From the NCBI RefSeq assembly GCF_020177335.1, contig NZ_JAIVMG010000012.1, positions 62,001 to 126,000 of the forward strand: DNA of 64,000 nucleotides, written 5' to 3'. The position numbers and the translations under genes are program-made. Positions 43,300 through 52,848 of the stretch are shown piece by piece (the first letter of the stretch is position 1; each line of letters begins with the position of its first letter). Under the pieces are notes generated by a model. It was given only the letters and a program-made list of their open reading frames with translations, searched no databases and was not told where the DNA came from. The DNA comes from Stappia indica (GTDB taxonomy: Bacteria > Pseudomonadota > Alphaproteobacteria > Rhizobiales > Stappiaceae).

Positions 43300-44481
43300 C
43301 TATCCCGCCGGGTCCTGCAACCATTCGCGCGAGCGCATCTCGATCAGGCGCGAGACGGTGCGCTCGAACTCGAAGCATTCCGTGCCGGTTCGCGCGATAT
43401 AAAGGCCGTCCGGCTCGGTTGCCGCCGACAGCACCAGCTTGTTGCGGTTGTTGTAGAGCGTGTCGATCAGGTTGATGAAGCGCTTGGCCGCGTTGCGCTG
43501 TGGCAGATCCATCACCGGCACGCCTTCCAGCACGATGGTGTGATAGGACAAGGCAATGCGCTGAAAGTCGGCGGCGCCAAGCGGCTGCTCGCACAGTTCC
43601 GCGAAGGTAAAGCGGGCGACGCCGGCCGCCGTCCGGGTGACCGGGATCCGGCGTCCCTTGGCCTCCAGCTCCTCCGAATGGGCAGGCAGGCCGTGGGTCA
43701 GCTTGCGCCAGAGCTCTTCCAGCCCAGCCTCCGCCTCCGGTCCGAGCGGCGTCAGGTAGAGCGGCGCCCCGGCCAGCTTCTCCAGCCGGTAGTCGGTGCG
43801 CGCATCGAGGCAAAGCACATCCACCCGGGTCTTCAAGAGTGCCACGAACCCGAGGAAATGGCCGCGATTGAGACCGTCGCGATAAAGGTCGTCCGGATCG
43901 ACGTTGGAGGTGGCGACCATCACCACGCCAAGCTCGAACAGCCGGGTGAACAGGCGGCCGAGAATCATCGCGTCGGCAATGTCCGTCACGGTGAATTCGT
44001 CGAAGCACAAAAGACGGGTTTCCTCGGCGATCGCCGCGGCCACCGGCGGAATCGGATCATCGCCGGAAATCTCCCCATCGCGAATCCGCGCCCGTACCGC
44101 ATGGACCCGCTCATGCACATCGGCCATGAATTCATGGAAATGGACCCTGCGCTTCTTGCGCGACACGGCAATATCGAAGAACAGGTCCATCAGCATGGTC
44201 TTGCCACGCCCGACCTTGCCCCAGACATAAAGCCCGCGCACCGGCGTCTTCGCCGCGCCGCGCCGGCCGAACAACCAGCCAAGGGCACTTTTCTTCGACG
44301 CCGGGCCGGTCTCCGCCAGCACTTCGTTCAGCGTATCGAGGGCGTGCACCACCTTGTCCTGGGCCGGATCATGCTCGATTTCGCCGGCGGCGATCAGCGC
44401 GGCATAACGGCCGGCCACCGTGTGAGCGACCGGGATCGCCTCATTGCGCTGCGATTCGGAACGACGCTGCAGCTCATCCAT
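43300..44481 (-). CDS. zapE: Cell division protein ZapE (AFG1-like ATPase)
   Basis: The 393-residue P-loop ATPase has VWGKVGRGKTMLMDLFF (Walker A), LLCFDEFTVTDIADAM (Walker B), VMVATSNVDPDDLYRDGL and RDGEISGDDPIPP. ZapE/AFG1 proteins associate with the division ring in proteobacteria and with respiratory-chain quality control in mitochondria. It lies directly upstream of mdh on the same strand, a neighbourhood conserved in Rhizobiales. Confidence 0.93.
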   Translation of the reverse strand: MDELQRRSESQRNEAIPVAHTVAGRYAALIAAGEIEHDPAQDKVVHALDTLNEVLAETGPASKKSALGWLFGRRGAAKTPVRGLYVWGKVGRGKTMLMDLFFDIAVSRKKRRVHFHEFMADVHERVHAVRARIRDGEISGDDPIPPVAAAIAEETRLLCFDEFTVTDIADAMILGRLFTRLFELGVVMVATSNVDPDDLYRDGLNRGHFLGFVALLKTRVDVLCLDARTDYRLEKLAGAPLYLTPLGPEAEAGLEELWRKLTHGLPAHSEELEAKGRRIPVTRTAAGVARFTFAELCEQPLGAADFQRIALSYHTIVLEGVPVMDLPQRNAAKRFINLIDTLYNNRNKLVLSAATEPDGLYIARTGTECFEFERTVSRLIEMRSREWLQDPAG

Positions 44482-44662
44482 GGGACGGGATCCGGGCGAG
44501 GGGCGGCACGGCGCAGGCAGCGCCGCACGATGTGCGGATGGAAGAAGAGGTCACGGTGTCTCCCCGCAAGAGGTGTTTTGCCGCTGATAGCCAATCCGCC
44601 CCCCGGGGTGCAACACCCGGCCACCAGAAAGGCTTCCCGCGGACCTCTGTCTGGGCAAAAGG

Positions 44663-45073
44663 TCAGTCGGTTTTCGGATCGGGAAGAAAGGCCTCATCCA
44701 CCGGCACCTGCAGACCGGTGGCGAGCCTGTTGGTCTCGCTCGCCATGCCGACCACCGCCAGCAACTCGCCGAGCTGCGCCTCGCTCATGCCCTTGGCGCG
44801 AGCCGCCGCCGTATGCGAGCGGATGCAATACTCGCAACCATTGGCGATCGACACCGCCACATAGAGCATTTCCTTGATCTGCGGATCGAGCGCGCCCGGG
44901 GCCATCACCTGCTTCAGGCTGTCCCAGGTGCGCGCCAGCAAAGCCGGATCATTGGCGAGCACCCGCCAGAAATTGTTGATGAAATTGGTCTTGCGCACCG
45001 CCTTGATGTCGGCGAACACCGCAGCCGCCTGCGGCGACAGCTCCTCATCCTTCAACACCGGCCAGATCGACAT
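44663..45073 (-). CDS. Carboxymuconolactone decarboxylase / AhpD-like protein
   Basis: The 136-residue helical protein carries the AhpD-type redox motif NGCEYCIRSHTAAARAKG (CxxC followed by His), so a peroxidase-reductant or disulfide role is likelier than a decarboxylase one. GGGAG lies 5 nt before ATG 45073, which is why I start there rather than at 45103. A second such protein is encoded at 47219-47575. Confidence 0.88.
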   Translation of the reverse strand: MSIWPVLKDEELSPQAAAVFADIKAVRKTNFINNFWRVLANDPALLARTWDSLKQVMAPGALDPQIKEMLYVAVSIANGCEYCIRSHTAAARAKGMSEAQLGELLAVVGMASETNRLATGLQVPVDEAFLPDPKTD

Positions 45074-45247
45074 GTTTCTCCCCCCCTCGTGGCGGCGGAA
45101 CACGCACTTGGAGAAACAAGCACCCCACCGGAGGCGGAACGCCCCGAGCGGAGCGCTGTTTTCCCGACAGCGCCCACCTTCTCCGTCGTGCCGCGATCTT
45201 GCGACGGAGAACCGGCGCTCCCTCGCCGGCCCCCGCCTCGATCTGCG

Positions 45248-45793
45248 TCAGCGGTAGACTGAAATCGGCGCGCCGGTCGAGGCCCGCCCGTTGAAGCTCT
45301 CGGCGCTGGTGGCGTAGAGCTGGGCAACCGTCGCTCCGGTGTCGTCCTTCAGAATCACCTGCTTGCCCTGAAGATCCCAGGCCGAGATCTTCTGCATCGC
45401 CGGCGAGGTGCAGCCGCGCGAATTGGCGCGGTACCCGCCGCTCCAGGTGGTCAGCGTCATGAACAGCTTGCAATTGTCCGATCCGGAGGCCAGCGACCAG
45501 CCGCCGAGCATATCGCTGCGTCCGATTTCCCGCGCGCCGGCCGGCGCTGTCGTGGACAAGGGCGCACCGCCGGCAACCTGCGTGCCGCTTCCATCCGGCA
45601 TGGTTCCATCGAGAGGCGCACCCGCCTGGCCCTGCTGCACCGGGTCCAGCGGCTCCAGCGGCTGGCTGCTGACCGGCGGGGTCGGGGTCGCCGGCAGGGC
45701 CGCCGGCCGGCTGCCGCCATAGCCCAGTCTCTGACATCCGGCGAGGGCCAGGGCCAGACAGAGTGTGGCGGTCACGGGCGCGGTACGGATCAT
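45248..45793 (-). CDS. Omp19-type lipoprotein with protease-inhibitor (AprI/Inh) domain
   Basis: The 181-residue precursor has a lipobox LALAGC (Cys about 20), a Pro/Ala-rich linker and a C-terminal Inh-like barrel (IGRSDMLGGWSLASGSDNCKLFM, SAWDLQGKQVILKDDTGATVAQLY). This layout and several stretches match Brucella Omp19, an outer-membrane lipoprotein that inhibits host and bacterial proteases. Two Cys (in DNCKL and SRGCTSP) could form the usual disulfide. ATG 45793 starts the signal peptide. Confidence 0.85.
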   Translation of the reverse strand: MIRTAPVTATLCLALALAGCQRLGYGGSRPAALPATPTPPVSSQPLEPLDPVQQGQAGAPLDGTMPDGSGTQVAGGAPLSTTAPAGAREIGRSDMLGGWSLASGSDNCKLFMTLTTWSGGYRANSRGCTSPAMQKISAWDLQGKQVILKDDTGATVAQLYATSAESFNGRASTGAPISVYR

Positions 45794-46034
45794 CTCGTTC
45801 ACTTCCTTGTTTCTTCGGCCTTGTTGCCTCGGCCCGGCGGCGGGCGGCGCCACTCTAGCGCAGGCGCCCCCCCACTGCCCATGCCGATCCTTGTCGTTTT
45901 TTGGTAACCAAAGGGTTGATAGCGGCCAATGCAAGGCAGGCGGTCTTGAAAACGCCGCAGTGGTCGGTGATCTTGTGCCTCACGGTCTGGGGAGACCCAA
46001 GAAGCGGCGCGCCCACGCAACAAGGAGCGCTGAG

Positions 46035-46610
46035 ATGCCGCGCAACACCAACGACACCCATCACACCGGATATTACCGAAAACTCACATTCGCCGATCAA
46101 GCGCAGTTTCGCGATCATCTGCTGCGGCTGACGCCGGAGGCGCGCCGGGCCCGCTTCGCCATGCCGGCGAGCGATGCCTTCCTGCGCTGCTATGCCCAGA
46201 CCAGCTTCACGCTGGAAACGCTGATCCACGGCTATTTCGTGGACGGATACCTGCGCGCGGTCGCCGAGCTGCGGATGTTCCCCGATGGCACCACCGCCGA
46301 AGCGGCGTTTTCCGTCGAAGCCGACTGGCAGCAGACCGGCGTCGGCACGCGGCTGATGGAACTGACCCTGATTGCTGCGCGAAACCGCGGCTGCCGTCAT
46401 ATCTACATGAACTGCCTGGCCACCAACCGGGCGATGCAGCAGCTTGCCCGCAAGTTCACCTCCGATCTGTCGTTCGAGATGGGAGATATCGTCGGCCGAA
46501 TCGCACCGCGCGCCTATTCGCCGTTCAGCCTGATTCGCGAGCAAATCGCGGACGTCTTCGGATTTCTCGGCGCGCTCGCGGACCGGCCGGGCCTTCAGGC
46601 CCGGCGCTGA
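46035..46610 (+). CDS. GNAT family N-acetyltransferase
   Basis: The 191-residue product has a GNAT fold with the acetyl-CoA loop QQTGVGTRLMELTLIAARNRG and a preceding beta strand (LRAVAELRMF). The N-terminal RKLTFADQAQFRDHLLRLTPEARRARF resembles the alphaproteobacterial group that sits beside protein-acetyltransferase or peptide modification genes. AAGGAG precedes ATG 46035. The acceptor cannot be inferred. Confidence 0.87.
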   Translation: MPRNTNDTHHTGYYRKLTFADQAQFRDHLLRLTPEARRARFAMPASDAFLRCYAQTSFTLETLIHGYFVDGYLRAVAELRMFPDGTTAEAAFSVEADWQQTGVGTRLMELTLIAARNRGCRHIYMNCLATNRAMQQLARKFTSDLSFEMGDIVGRIAPRAYSPFSLIREQIADVFGFLGALADRPGLQARR

Positions 46611-46632
46611 CCCGGCCGGCACTGCAACGCTC

Positions 46633-47088
46633 TCATGCCGAGATTCGCCAGCCATCCGCTTCGCACAGCCAAGTGTCATGGGCCCGGTTGATCGCCCGGC
46701 GTACGCTGCGGAACGCCTCGCGCACCGCTTCGGGTCCCGTTGCCTTGCCCGCCGAAGGCCCCGCCGCGAACGGCCATTCGAACGCTCGCGTGCGCGGTGG
46801 CCAGGCCTGCCGGGTGCGCTGCACGACGCCCGGCGCAAGGCTGATGACCACATCCGGGGCCGGTGCGTGCGGCAGCAGGAACAGCTCCCAGGGCTTGGGC
46901 TCCAGCCCGGCGGCGGGGATGCCGTGTTCGGACAGGATGCGCCCGACGCCGGGCGCAAGGCGCGGCGCCGGATCAAGCCCAGCGGAAAAGGCCCGAATCG
47001 CGCCATTGTCCAAGGCATTCAGATAGGCCTCGGCCAATGGGCTCAGCACCGAATTGTCATCGCAAAGAAAGAGAACCGTCTTCGCCAT
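46633..47088 (-). CDS. LMW-phosphatase/ArsC-like protein lacking catalytic residues
   Basis: The 151-residue product begins VLFLCDDNSVLSPLAEAYLN, which aligns with the CX5R phosphate loop of low-molecular-weight phosphatases and thioredoxin-type arsenate reductases, but the Arg is Leu (CDDNSVL). The later DFVITVCD-like strand reads PDVVISLAPG, and no DP general-acid motif follows. The fold is probably kept while the phosphatase/arsenate chemistry is lost. A GTG two codons upstream is an alternative start. Confidence 0.75.
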   Translation of the reverse strand: MAKTVLFLCDDNSVLSPLAEAYLNALDNGAIRAFSAGLDPAPRLAPGVGRILSEHGIPAAGLEPKPWELFLLPHAPAPDVVISLAPGVVQRTRQAWPPRTRAFEWPFAAGPSAGKATGPEAVREAFRSVRRAINRAHDTWLCEADGWRISA

Positions 47089-47218
47089 CGTCACATTCCA
47101 TCATTCGGATCGAATCGTCCCCGCCCGTGACAGGGGGTTTACGCCGATTGAAAAACGTCAGTGTGACGAAACCGGAGAGTGTGTCTGGCTTTGTCGCGAC
47201 AATCTCGTGGCAACGGGC

Positions 47219-47575
47219 TTAGCCCTTGTCGCCCTCGGTGAAACTGTCATAGGCCGCAAGGGCTTCGGCGCCGTAGATCATCGACGGGCCGCCGCCCATG
47301 TAGACCGCCACACCGATCGCTTCCATGATCTCTTCGCGGCTCGCGCCATATTTCGCCGCCGCGCGGGCGTGGTACGCAAGACAGCCGTCGCAGCGCACGG
47401 TGATGCCGATCGCCAGCGCGATCAGTTCCTTGGTGCGCGAATCAAGCGCGCCCGCGCCAATCGCAGACCGGGCAATCTCATGAAAGCCCTTGGCAACGCC
47501 CGGAATTCCGCCGCGAAGCTCTCCCATCCGCGCATCCGTTTGCGTGATGAAGGCCTGCCAGTCGCTCACAGCCAT
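47219..47575 (-). CDS. Carboxymuconolactone decarboxylase family protein
   Basis: The 118-residue helical protein contains RCDGCLAYHARAAAKYGAS, the CxxC...H pattern of AhpD-like enzymes, and ends with the GGGPSMIYGAEALAAYD helix common to this family. AAGGAG lies 8 nt before the ATG. It resembles the protein at 44663-45073 only in the motif, so the two are distant paralogs. Confidence 0.88.
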   Translation of the reverse strand: MAVSDWQAFITQTDARMGELRGGIPGVAKGFHEIARSAIGAGALDSRTKELIALAIGITVRCDGCLAYHARAAAKYGASREEIMEAIGVAVYMGGGPSMIYGAEALAAYDSFTEGDKG

Positions 47576-47821
47576 GATTCAGTCTCCTTGACATATTGCG
47601 CGATGATCTCGCGGGTGATGGGTCGTCGGGCCGGCCTCGGCATCGCTCGGCCGACCGGTCCGGACAGACCCTAGAGCCGCCGCGCGACCGGCCGCCATGC
47701 GCCAGATCAAAGCGTGCCCCGCGCCGCTTCGCCGCCTTGACGCGGGCGTGAGCGCAAGACAGGTTGCGCCACCTGCCGCGAACGGCTCCTCCCGCCCCTT
47801 TCCCATCAAGGAAACGCTTTC

Positions 47822-48199
47822 ATGCCCCTCGCCCTCTGGTGTGTTCTCATTGCCGCCCTGCTGCCCATGCTGTCCGCCCTGCCGGCCAAATTCGACAAGG
47901 GTTATGACAACGCCAACCCGCGCAATCCGGATTTCTGGCGCGAAGGGTTCCGCGCCCGCGCCGCCAGCGCCCAGGCCAATGGCTTCGAGGCCTTCCCCTT
48001 CTTCGCCGTTGCCGTGATCGCCGGCTTGTGGCAGGGCGGCGACGCAGAGTGGATCGACCGGCTCGCCGGCCTCTTCATTGGCCTCAGGCTGATCTACATC
48101 TTCTGCTACTGGACCGACCGGGCCAATCTGCGTTCGCTGAGCTGGGGCCTCGCCTTTGCCTCCGTCATCGCCATCTTCACCAGCCCGCTGTGGAGCTGA
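47822..48199 (+). CDS. MAPEG family membrane protein
   Basis: The 125-residue protein has four hydrophobic segments and the MAPEG pattern: NPRNPDFWREGFRARAASAQANGFEAFPFFAVAV (Arg and FEAFPFF) and RLIYIFCYWTDRANLRSLSW. Bacterial members are often of unknown substrate, some with glutathione transferase activity. AAGGAA precedes the ATG. It is monocistronic. Confidence 0.88.
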   Translation: MPLALWCVLIAALLPMLSALPAKFDKGYDNANPRNPDFWREGFRARAASAQANGFEAFPFFAVAVIAGLWQGGDAEWIDRLAGLFIGLRLIYIFCYWTDRANLRSLSWGLAFASVIAIFTSPLWS

Positions 48200-48350
48200 C
48201 GCGGCACCAGCGCCGCAAAACAAGACTTGTTGCATATCGGCGACACCACAGCCAAAAGGAGAAAAATGCCCGCATTGAGTGTTGCCGCAAGTGTCCCTCT
48301 CCATCCATAACAGCTTCAGTAAATTCGATAGTCAGGGACACTTTTACTCC

Positions 48351-48980
48351 ATGCGTGCATTTCTCGCCTCCACCGCCCTCGCCGTCGCGCTTTTTTCCGC
48401 ACCGGCCGTTGCCGCCGATCTGTCGCAGCAGAGCTTCTCAGCCCCGGCGAACCAGTATGACTGGACCGGGGTCTATGCCGGCGCCCATGCGGGCTATGGC
48501 TGGCTGAACGGCAAGGACAACTTCGGCGGCTCCAGCAGTTTCGACGGATTTATCGGTGGTCTGTACCTTGGCTACAACCACATGTTCGATCAGTTCATGA
48601 TCGGTGCCGAGATCGATGGAAGCCTCATGGATATTGGTGGCACCTCCAGCCCCGGCAACAAGTTCGATATGAACTGGGGCGCTACGGCGCGTCTGCGTGC
48701 CGGCCTCGCCTATGACCGCTTCCTGGTTTATGCGACCGGCGGCCTCAGTGTGGCGGATCTTGAAACCAAGAACACCGTGCGCGGCACGAAGAGCTCCAAC
48801 ACCCATACCGGCTGGGTACTTGGCGCAGGCATCGAGGCGTTTGTGACCGAAGCGGTCTCCGCCCGTCTGGAATACCTGCACCATGACTTCGGCAACAAGA
48901 CCTACAACCTCGGCGCCGCTGACTTCAAACTCAAGGGCCAGCTCGACGTGGTCCGCGCCGGTGTCGCCTACCATTTCTAA
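48351..48980 (+). CDS. Outer-membrane beta-barrel protein, Omp25/Omp31-like
   Basis: The 209-residue precursor has a Sec signal ending APAVAADL and a barrel domain recognised by YDWTGVYAGAHAGYGW, FIGGLYLGYNHMFDQFMIGAEIDG and the terminal DVVRAGVAYHF, whose last Phe is the usual BAM signal. This family provides the main surface proteins of Rhizobiales and Brucella. ATG 48351 begins the signal peptide; an open extension to 48279 is rejected. A strong terminator follows. Confidence 0.92.
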   Translation: MRAFLASTALAVALFSAPAVAADLSQQSFSAPANQYDWTGVYAGAHAGYGWLNGKDNFGGSSSFDGFIGGLYLGYNHMFDQFMIGAEIDGSLMDIGGTSSPGNKFDMNWGATARLRAGLAYDRFLVYATGGLSVADLETKNTVRGTKSSNTHTGWVLGAGIEAFVTEAVSARLEYLHHDFGNKTYNLGAADFKLKGQLDVVRAGVAYHF

Positions 48981-49026
48981 AGTCATTGCCGGTTTTCGGG
49001 CCACCTCGAAACACCACCGCGCCCAC

Positions 49027-49060
49027 AGCCCTTCAGCCGCATCCGGTTGAAGGGCTTTTT
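49027..49060 (+). terminator. Intrinsic terminator of the outer-membrane protein gene
   Basis: AGCCCTTCA and TGAAGGGCT form the stem around a 12-nt loop, followed by TTTTC. It lies 47 nt after the stop. Confidence 0.88.
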
Positions 49061-49109
49061 CTTGGTGCACGCGGGCTTGTCGCACCGCGCCTAAAGGCAC
49101 GCCGCCGCC

Positions 49110-49487
49110 TCAGTCGTTCCAGACCGTCGCGTTTTCCGCGAAATCCGGTCGTTGCGGCTTGACCACGCAGAAGCGGTGGCCGCTCGGCGCCTCCATCACC
49201 ACCCAGCCCTTGATCTCCCGCAGGCGGGTCGCGCCGAGCCGCTCCAGCCGGGCGACCTCCGCCGGAATATCATCGGTTTCAATATCGAGATGCACCCGCG
49301 AGGGATGATCGACCGCCTGCACCAGGACCCGCAGCTCGCCGGGCGGGCCCGTCAGATCGCGGTATTTCGGGTCGATCGGATCGACCTCGCGCTCACGCCC
49401 CAGGGCTGCGGCCCAGAAGGCTTCATGCGTTTCCGCATCCGGCCCCTCGCAATCGATCACCAGACAGGCCAACCGGCTTTTGTGCAT
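49110..49487 (-). CDS. VOC/glyoxalase-like domain protein
   Basis: The 125-residue product fits the vicinal oxygen chelate fold of the glyoxalase-like group: LACLVIDCEGPDAETHEAFWAAALG at the N-terminus, VHLDIETDDIPAEVARLERLGA in the middle and APSGHRFCVVKPQ near the end. GGAGGGGAG lies before ATG 49487. Substrate unknown. Confidence 0.87.
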   Translation of the reverse strand: MHKSRLACLVIDCEGPDAETHEAFWAAALGREREVDPIDPKYRDLTGPPGELRVLVQAVDHPSRVHLDIETDDIPAEVARLERLGATRLREIKGWVVMEAPSGHRFCVVKPQRPDFAENATVWND

Positions 49488-49563
49488 GGCTCCCCTCCAC
49501 CGCCAAGAACAAATAATGAACATAAAACCATGCACCGGAAGGGCGCGCAAGCCCGGAAACACA

Positions 49564-49592
49564 AAAGGCCGCCCCTGAGGGACGGCCTTTCA
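49564..49592 (-). terminator. Terminator of the sdh operon
   Basis: AAAGGCCGTCCC, TCAG, GGGCGGCCTTT with a following TGTG on the minus strand. It lies 43 nt after the sdhB stop and separates sdhB from the VOC gene. Confidence 0.75.
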
Positions 49593-49634
49593 TCGCTTTG
49601 CAGTCCGTCGGCAACGCCGATGGTACGTCCGGTG

Positions 49635-50417
49635 TCAGATCCGACGTTCGACCATCATCTTCTTGATCTCGGCAATCGCCTTGGCCGGGTTCAGCCCCTT
49701 CGGGCAGGCCTGTGAGCAGTTCATGATCGTATGGCAGCGGTAGAGCCGGAACGGATCCTCAAGATTGTCGAGCCGCTCGCCGGTCGCCTCGTCGCGGCTG
49801 TCGATCAGCCAGCGGTAGGCCTGCAGCAGCACGGCGGGGCCGAGATAGCGGTCGCCATTCCACCAGTAGCTCGGGCAGGAGGTGGAGCAACAGGCACACA
49901 GGATGCACTCATAGAGCCCGTCGAGCTTGGCCCGATCCTCGTGGCTCTGGCGCCATTCCTTTTCCGGCGCCGGCGTCGTCGTCTTCAGCCAGGGCTCGAT
50001 CGAACGGTGCTGGGCATAGAACCGGGTCAGATCCGGCACCAGATCCTTGACCACCGGCATATGCGGCAGCGGATAGATCTTCACCGGCCCTTCGCCGATC
50101 TCGCCCATGCCCTTGGTGCAGGCCAGCGTGTTGGTGCCATCGATGTTCATGGCGCAGGAGCCGCAGATCCCCTCGCGGCAGGAGCGGCGGAAGGTCAGGG
50201 TCGGGTCGATCTTGTCCTTGATGTAGATCAGCCCGTCGAGCACCATCGGCCCGCAATCATCCTTGTCGATGAAATAGGTGTCGATGCGCGGATTGCGCCC
50301 GTCGTCCGGGTTCCAGCGGTAGATCCGGAACTCGTGAAACTGGCTGGCGCCGGCCGGCTTGTCCCAGACCTTGCCCGCAGCAACCTTGGAATTCTTGGGA
50401 AGCGTCAGCTGTACCAT
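49635..50417 (-). CDS. sdhB: Succinate dehydrogenase iron-sulfur subunit
   Basis: The 260-residue subunit passes electrons from SdhA to ubiquinone. It has the 2Fe-2S cysteines in [16 protein letters not shown] and LACT, the 4Fe-4S motif [18 protein letters not shown] and the 3Fe-4S region [22 protein letters not shown] 50417 lies 4 nt after the creD stop, so ribosomes may be coupled from creD rather than from sdhA, which is 2.6 kb upstream. Confidence 0.98.
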   Translation of the reverse strand: MVQLTLPKNSKVAAGKVWDKPAGASQFHEFRIYRWNPDDGRNPRIDTYFIDKDDCGPMVLDGLIYIKDKIDPTLTFRRSCREGICGSCAMNIDGTNTLACTKGMGEIGEGPVKIYPLPHMPVVKDLVPDLTRFYAQHRSIEPWLKTTTPAPEKEWRQSHEDRAKLDGLYECILCACCSTSCPSYWWNGDRYLGPAVLLQAYRWLIDSRDEATGERLDNLEDPFRLYRCHTIMNCSQACPKGLNPAKAIAEIKKMMVERRI

Positions 50418-50421
50418 ACCC

Positions 50422-51831
50422 TCAAGCCTCTTTCGCAGATTCTTCAAGCGCCTGTCCGGCAGTGCCGGACCATTCCACATTCCGCGTGGCGAACATCGTC
50501 ACGGCAATCGCCAGGAAGGCAATGACCGAGCCGACCAGCAGGGCATAGTCCTGCTCCCGCATCAGCAGATACAAAACCCCGTAAATGGTCGCAAGCACAA
50601 TGGCCATGACCGCGCCAGCGCGCCGGTCCCGTCCATTGGCGGACACATAGGCGGCAACCAGCAACGTGATCGCTGTCGCCGCAACAAGATAGGCCCAGTC
50701 GTAGCCGATCTGCTCAGCGAAGGCGAGCAGCAGCAGGTAGAAGATCATCAGCGCGAACCCGACCAGCAAATACTGGATCCAGTACATGCTCCAGCTTGCC
50801 TTCAGTTCCAGAATGAACACGGCAAGGAAGGTCAGCGCGATGAAGCCGATACCATATTTCAGGCAGCGGGCCACCATCTGATAAAGATCGACCGGCTGCA
50901 CGAACCTGACGCCCAGCGGCTGATCGGTCAGTGGCAGGCGGGTCATGGTTTCCGCCTTGGCCACGCCGCGCGCCAGGAAGGGGATCGACCAGGAGGCGGT
51001 GAAGCCATCCTTGGAGATGCTGCGGGCGTCGGGCAGGAAGGCCCCGGTAAAGCCCGGGTGCGGCCAAGGTGACGAAATCTGAAGATTGGTGCTCTGGCCG
51101 GCCGGCGTGAAATGCAGCGACTGCGAGCCATTCAGCGCAAGATCGACGCGGAAAGCAAAGCCGGAGCGCCATTCCGCCTCTGAAATCGGCACATGAATCC
51201 CCGGCGCGGGGCGGCGCCCGGTCGCGGTGGGAACGGGATCGTCAAGCGCGCCAAGCCCCGGCTGGAAGGGACGGGCGGAGGAGCCGTCGAGGTGCAGCGA
51301 CACGTCGTTCTTCACCGCGCGCATGTCGCTGATGCCGATGACCAGCGTTGCCTGATCGGCGAGAACGGTGATATCCGCATCCTGTTCGAAGGCGGCCATA
51401 TCGGCTGGCTCGAACCGGCCGGACAGGTCGATCCGCCCCTGGAACACCGGCAGGGTATAGATGGACTTCTTCCGCTCCTCGACCGTGGCCTCGACCTTGT
51501 TGGTCAGCGTCTTGGGATAGAACAGACGGTAATTGCGGTCGGTTTGCCGAAAGGTCTCGCCTCCGCTGCGGACTTCGCGGGTGGTCAGATACGGCACCAG
51601 CAGATAGGGGCCGTTGACCATCTGGGCATCGCCCCATCCACGGGCGATCTCATCGGCAACGCCGCGCGCCCGGCTTTCGCGCTCCTCAACCAGCGCCCAG
51701 ATCATCAGGCTGGGGATGAACAACAGCAGGGTGACGAAGCCGATCAGCACGAATTTCGTGCCCGGCGTGCTCACCCGTGGCCGCGTTGACAACAACAACC
51801 GTCCAGATGCACCGGCGCTCGCTTGGGTCAT
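50422..51831 (-). CDS. creD: CreD-like inner-membrane protein
   Basis: The 469-residue protein matches the CreD family: an N-terminal membrane helix ([22 protein letters not shown]), a large periplasmic part with [15 protein letters not shown] and [20 protein letters not shown], then several C-terminal membrane helices beginning [24 protein letters not shown]. In enterobacteria creD follows creBC and responds to colicin and beta-lactam stress; here no creBC is present and the gene lies inside the sdh operon. Confidence 0.9.
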   Translation of the reverse strand: MTQASAGASGRLLLSTRPRVSTPGTKFVLIGFVTLLLFIPSLMIWALVEERESRARGVADEIARGWGDAQMVNGPYLLVPYLTTREVRSGGETFRQTDRNYRLFYPKTLTNKVEATVEERKKSIYTLPVFQGRIDLSGRFEPADMAAFEQDADITVLADQATLVIGISDMRAVKNDVSLHLDGSSARPFQPGLGALDDPVPTATGRRPAPGIHVPISEAEWRSGFAFRVDLALNGSQSLHFTPAGQSTNLQISSPWPHPGFTGAFLPDARSISKDGFTASWSIPFLARGVAKAETMTRLPLTDQPLGVRFVQPVDLYQMVARCLKYGIGFIALTFLAVFILELKASWSMYWIQYLLVGFALMIFYLLLLAFAEQIGYDWAYLVAATAITLLVAAYVSANGRDRRAGAVMAIVLATIYGVLYLLMREQDYALLVGSVIAFLAIAVTMFATRNVEWSGTAGQALEESAKEA

Positions 51832-51973
51832 ACTTCACTCTCCAAACAGGAAAACTCAACCGGAGCGAGCAAAGCGGAGGCCAACGGCGGTTTTATGCGC
51901 AAACCGAGGCAAGAGCGGGCCGAAATCGGGCCACTTGCGGCAAGCGGGGGACAAGGGCGCGGCAAGACGCGGG

Positions 51974-52840
51974 TCACGTTCCGATCTCCTCATCCGCCAG
52001 TGTCAAAAGAATGTTGTCCGCCGTTTCGCCGGCGGAGCGATAGCCGCAACCGATCAGCGCGGCGAGGCAATCCTCCTGCCAGTGCTCCCGGCAGTTGGTC
52101 TCCAGCAGGATGGCCAGCGGCCAGGCCTGGCGCGGCGCGGAGCTCAGGAAGGGCATCAACACCCTGTCCTCGAAGCCCTCGACATCGACCTTCAGCACAT
52201 CGGCGCGGCCGATCCGGTGGTCGGCCAGCACATCGCGCAAGGGGCGCACCGTCACCTGCCGCGAACGCCAGTCGCCGGCCCACTTCCCGGTGGTCAGGTC
52301 GGGCACGAGGGTCGCGAAGCCGCAGTTCGACGGCTCATGCCAGAGTGCCAGAGTTCCCGCTTCCGCACCGATGGCCACATTGGCGATTTCCACCGTCGTC
52401 GCGCCATTGGCGGCGACATTGTAGGCGAGCCTCTCCGCGGTGTCGGGATTGGCCTCGATCGCCAGAACCCGGACGCCGCGCCGGGCGGCATCGAGACTGT
52501 AGCTGCCCACATTGGCGCCGACATCGACAAAGGTCACGCCGGCCCGAAACCGCGGTGCCAGGAGGGCGTGTTCGGCCCGCTCCGGCAGCCGGCTGCGAGC
52601 AAGGATCTTGCGATCATCGTAATTGCTGCCGGGGTAGAGGCGAAACCGCAGGCCATCGGCCTCCGCGTCATAGGGGCCGCGAAAGCAGCGGGCCACGAGC
52701 GCACGCACGCGCTTGCGCAGCCGGTCCGGCAATTCGTGCCGGTCCGCCAGCCGCCAGGCGACGCGCCCGATCCCCTCGGCCGGATAGGTGCCAAAGGGAG
52801 ACGTGGTGTCGATATCGAAACTCACGGCCGCCATGCCCAC
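51974..52840 (-). CDS. FkbM family methyltransferase
   Basis: The 288-residue product has the FkbM SAM-binding core: FVDVGANVGSYSLDAARRG, VLAIEANPDTAERL and DVLKVDVEGFEDRVLMPFL. Members O-methylate sugars or polyketides. The start is GTG 52840 (or ATG 52834). It sits between the 51-codon frame and creD within the sdh gene cluster, with a 142-bp gap before creD. There is no sugar or polyketide cluster nearby to give the substrate. Confidence 0.9.
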   Translation of the reverse strand: MGMAAVSFDIDTTSPFGTYPAEGIGRVAWRLADRHELPDRLRKRVRALVARCFRGPYDAEADGLRFRLYPGSNYDDRKILARSRLPERAEHALLAPRFRAGVTFVDVGANVGSYSLDAARRGVRVLAIEANPDTAERLAYNVAANGATTVEIANVAIGAEAGTLALWHEPSNCGFATLVPDLTTGKWAGDWRSRQVTVRPLRDVLADHRIGRADVLKVDVEGFEDRVLMPFLSSAPRQAWPLAILLETNCREHWQEDCLAALIGCGYRSAGETADNILLTLADEEIGT

Positions 52841-52848
52841 ATCGCGTC

